Shown here: positions 63,339 to 64,000 of the stretch, piece by piece
Numbering within the stretch: position 1 is the stretch's first letter
Layout: each line of letters starts with the position of its first letter
From: Methanolobus vulcani
GTDB taxonomy: Archaea > Halobacteriota > Methanosarcinia > Methanosarcinales > Methanosarcinaceae
NCBI RefSeq assembly: GCF_006546655.1
Contig: NZ_VIAQ01000015.1
Span: forward strand, 124,001 to 188,000
Direction: 5' to 3'
Length of the DNA stretch: 64,000 bases
The notes under the pieces: generated by a model
Told to the model about the DNA's origin: nothing
Database searches by the model: none
Seen by the model: the letters and a program-made list of their open reading frames with translations, nothing else
Translations under genes and position numbers: made by a program

Positions 63339-64000
63339 CTTATTTTCTTCTAGTTTTGGTGCATCTTCATGCATCACATTTTCCTCGCTGGCAAGAACAA
63401 ACTTGCTGACCATTTCCTGCATTGAAACAGCCATGCCTGCAAGTTCCTGGGAACTCTGTGCCAGTTCGTGCATGGAAGCGTTCTGCTGTTCCACGGATGC
63501 GGAAGTCTGCTCGGTTCCGGCTGCTGTCTCTTGGGATATAGATGTAACATCCTCGATAGAAGCAGTGATCTCCTCAATGCTGGCAGACTGCTCCTGTGCA
63601 GCAGCAGCAATGTTCTGGACCATTTCAGAAACCTTGATGGAACCATCAACGATTTCCCTCATGGCAGTGACAGTTTCATTAAGTGCAGCCACGCCTTCAT
63701 GTACAGTAGTGTTTCCTCTCTCAACTGAATCAACCACTACGTTAGTCTCAACCTGAATCTCATTGATCAGATCGGATATCTGGCTTGCCGCTTTTCCTGA
63801 TTCCTCTGCAAGCTTACGAACTTCGTCAGCCACAACAGCAAAGCCTCTTCCGTGCTCTCCTGCACGTGCGGCTTCAATTGCAGCATTAAGAGCAAGCAGG
63901 TTTGTCTGGTCTGCAATATTGGTTATGAGAATGACAATCTCACCTATCATCTTGGATTTTGATTCAAGTTCCTTGATAGCATCAAAAGATTCTATGGAAC
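63327..64000 (-). CDS. Methyl-accepting chemotaxis protein, C-terminal part
   Basis: The cytoplasmic signalling domain: hairpin tip [49 protein letters not shown], then [23 protein letters not shown] and a C-terminal tail. The frame stays open to the right window edge, so the sensor part lies outside. Close in type to the chemoreceptor at 44058. Confidence 0.93.
   Translation of the reverse strand, partial: SIESFDAIKELESKSKMIGEIVILITNIADQTNLLALNAAIEAARAGEHGRGFAVVADEVRKLAEESGKAASQISDLINEIQVETNVVVDSVERGNTTVHEGVAALNETVTAMREIVDGSIKVSEMVQNIAAAAQEQSASIEEITASIEDVTSISQETAAGTEQTSASVEQQNASMHELAQSSQELAGMAVSMQEMVSKFVLASEENVMHEDAPKLEENKKGL

Overview
The window is a chromosomal segment from a methanogenic archaeon, most likely a methylotrophic member of the Methanosarcinales (Methanosarcinaceae-like; I cannot fix the genus). 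The evidence is the methanogen-specific gene set: the methyl-coenzyme M reductase activation ATPase AtwA (9242-10963), methanogenesis marker protein 14 (41504-42940), the methanofuran enzyme MfnB (54000-54698), formaldehyde-activating enzyme (27854-28357), geranylgeranylglyceryl phosphate synthase with ribosomal protein L40e (11026-11927), the one-domain NrpR with helix-turn-helix (4852-5826), and a MEDS-domain hybrid kinase (46224-48872). TATA boxes, leaderless starts and GGTGA-type ribosome sites are archaeal.

Layout. 1-7.6 kb: a frameshifted receiver-PAS protein, the amt-glnK ammonium operon, a pair of related exported proteins, nrpR and an ABC1/UbiB-type kinase. 7.8-17.5 kb: small conserved methanogen proteins, a phasin-like protein, atwA, GGGP synthase with an L40e gene too short for routine gene calling, a duplicated winged-helix regulator, a duplicated-domain membrane protein and the gatCAB operon. 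17.6-21.9 kb: an MMPL/RND exporter, COG1361 surface protein and TrmB regulator in a row, with two mirrored palindromes flanking the TATA box. 22-35 kb: an accessory stretch with exported beta-propeller proteins, an exported transglutaminase flanked by an intact methyltransferase gene and a broken copy of its 3' end, a ferredoxin-nitroreductase, fae divergent from an HxlR regulator, and a divergent pair (YHS-FrhB protein and small siroheme reductase) that looks like an F420-dependent sulfite reductase split in two. 36-41 kb: copZ-copA copper export and an Mrr-type nuclease fused to PH-like domains. 41-49 kb: thioredoxin-mmp14, a gene-free kilobase, a chemoreceptor and a hybrid kinase. 49-54.7 kb: PolX, a DUF166-zinc ribbon-tmk group, and the HisA/F-related gene and mfnB sharing interlocked divergent promoters.

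54.7-61 kb is the most plastic region. It carries an IS5-type transposase, an intact TnpB, then three copies of the cdc48 promoter/leader region in the same orientation. The first also carries the first 18 codons of cdc48, the second is decayed and stops at the start codon, and the third is the working copy in front of full-length cdc48 (61026-63257). A Fic protein lies between copies one and two; a methyltransferase and an acetyltransferase lie between copies two and three. This reads as stepwise accretion of cassettes at the 5' end of an essential gene and is the strongest candidate here for an undescribed system. A partial chemoreceptor closes the window.

All identities come from reading motifs and translated sequence; no database search was run. 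I saw no tRNA, rRNA or CRISPR array.
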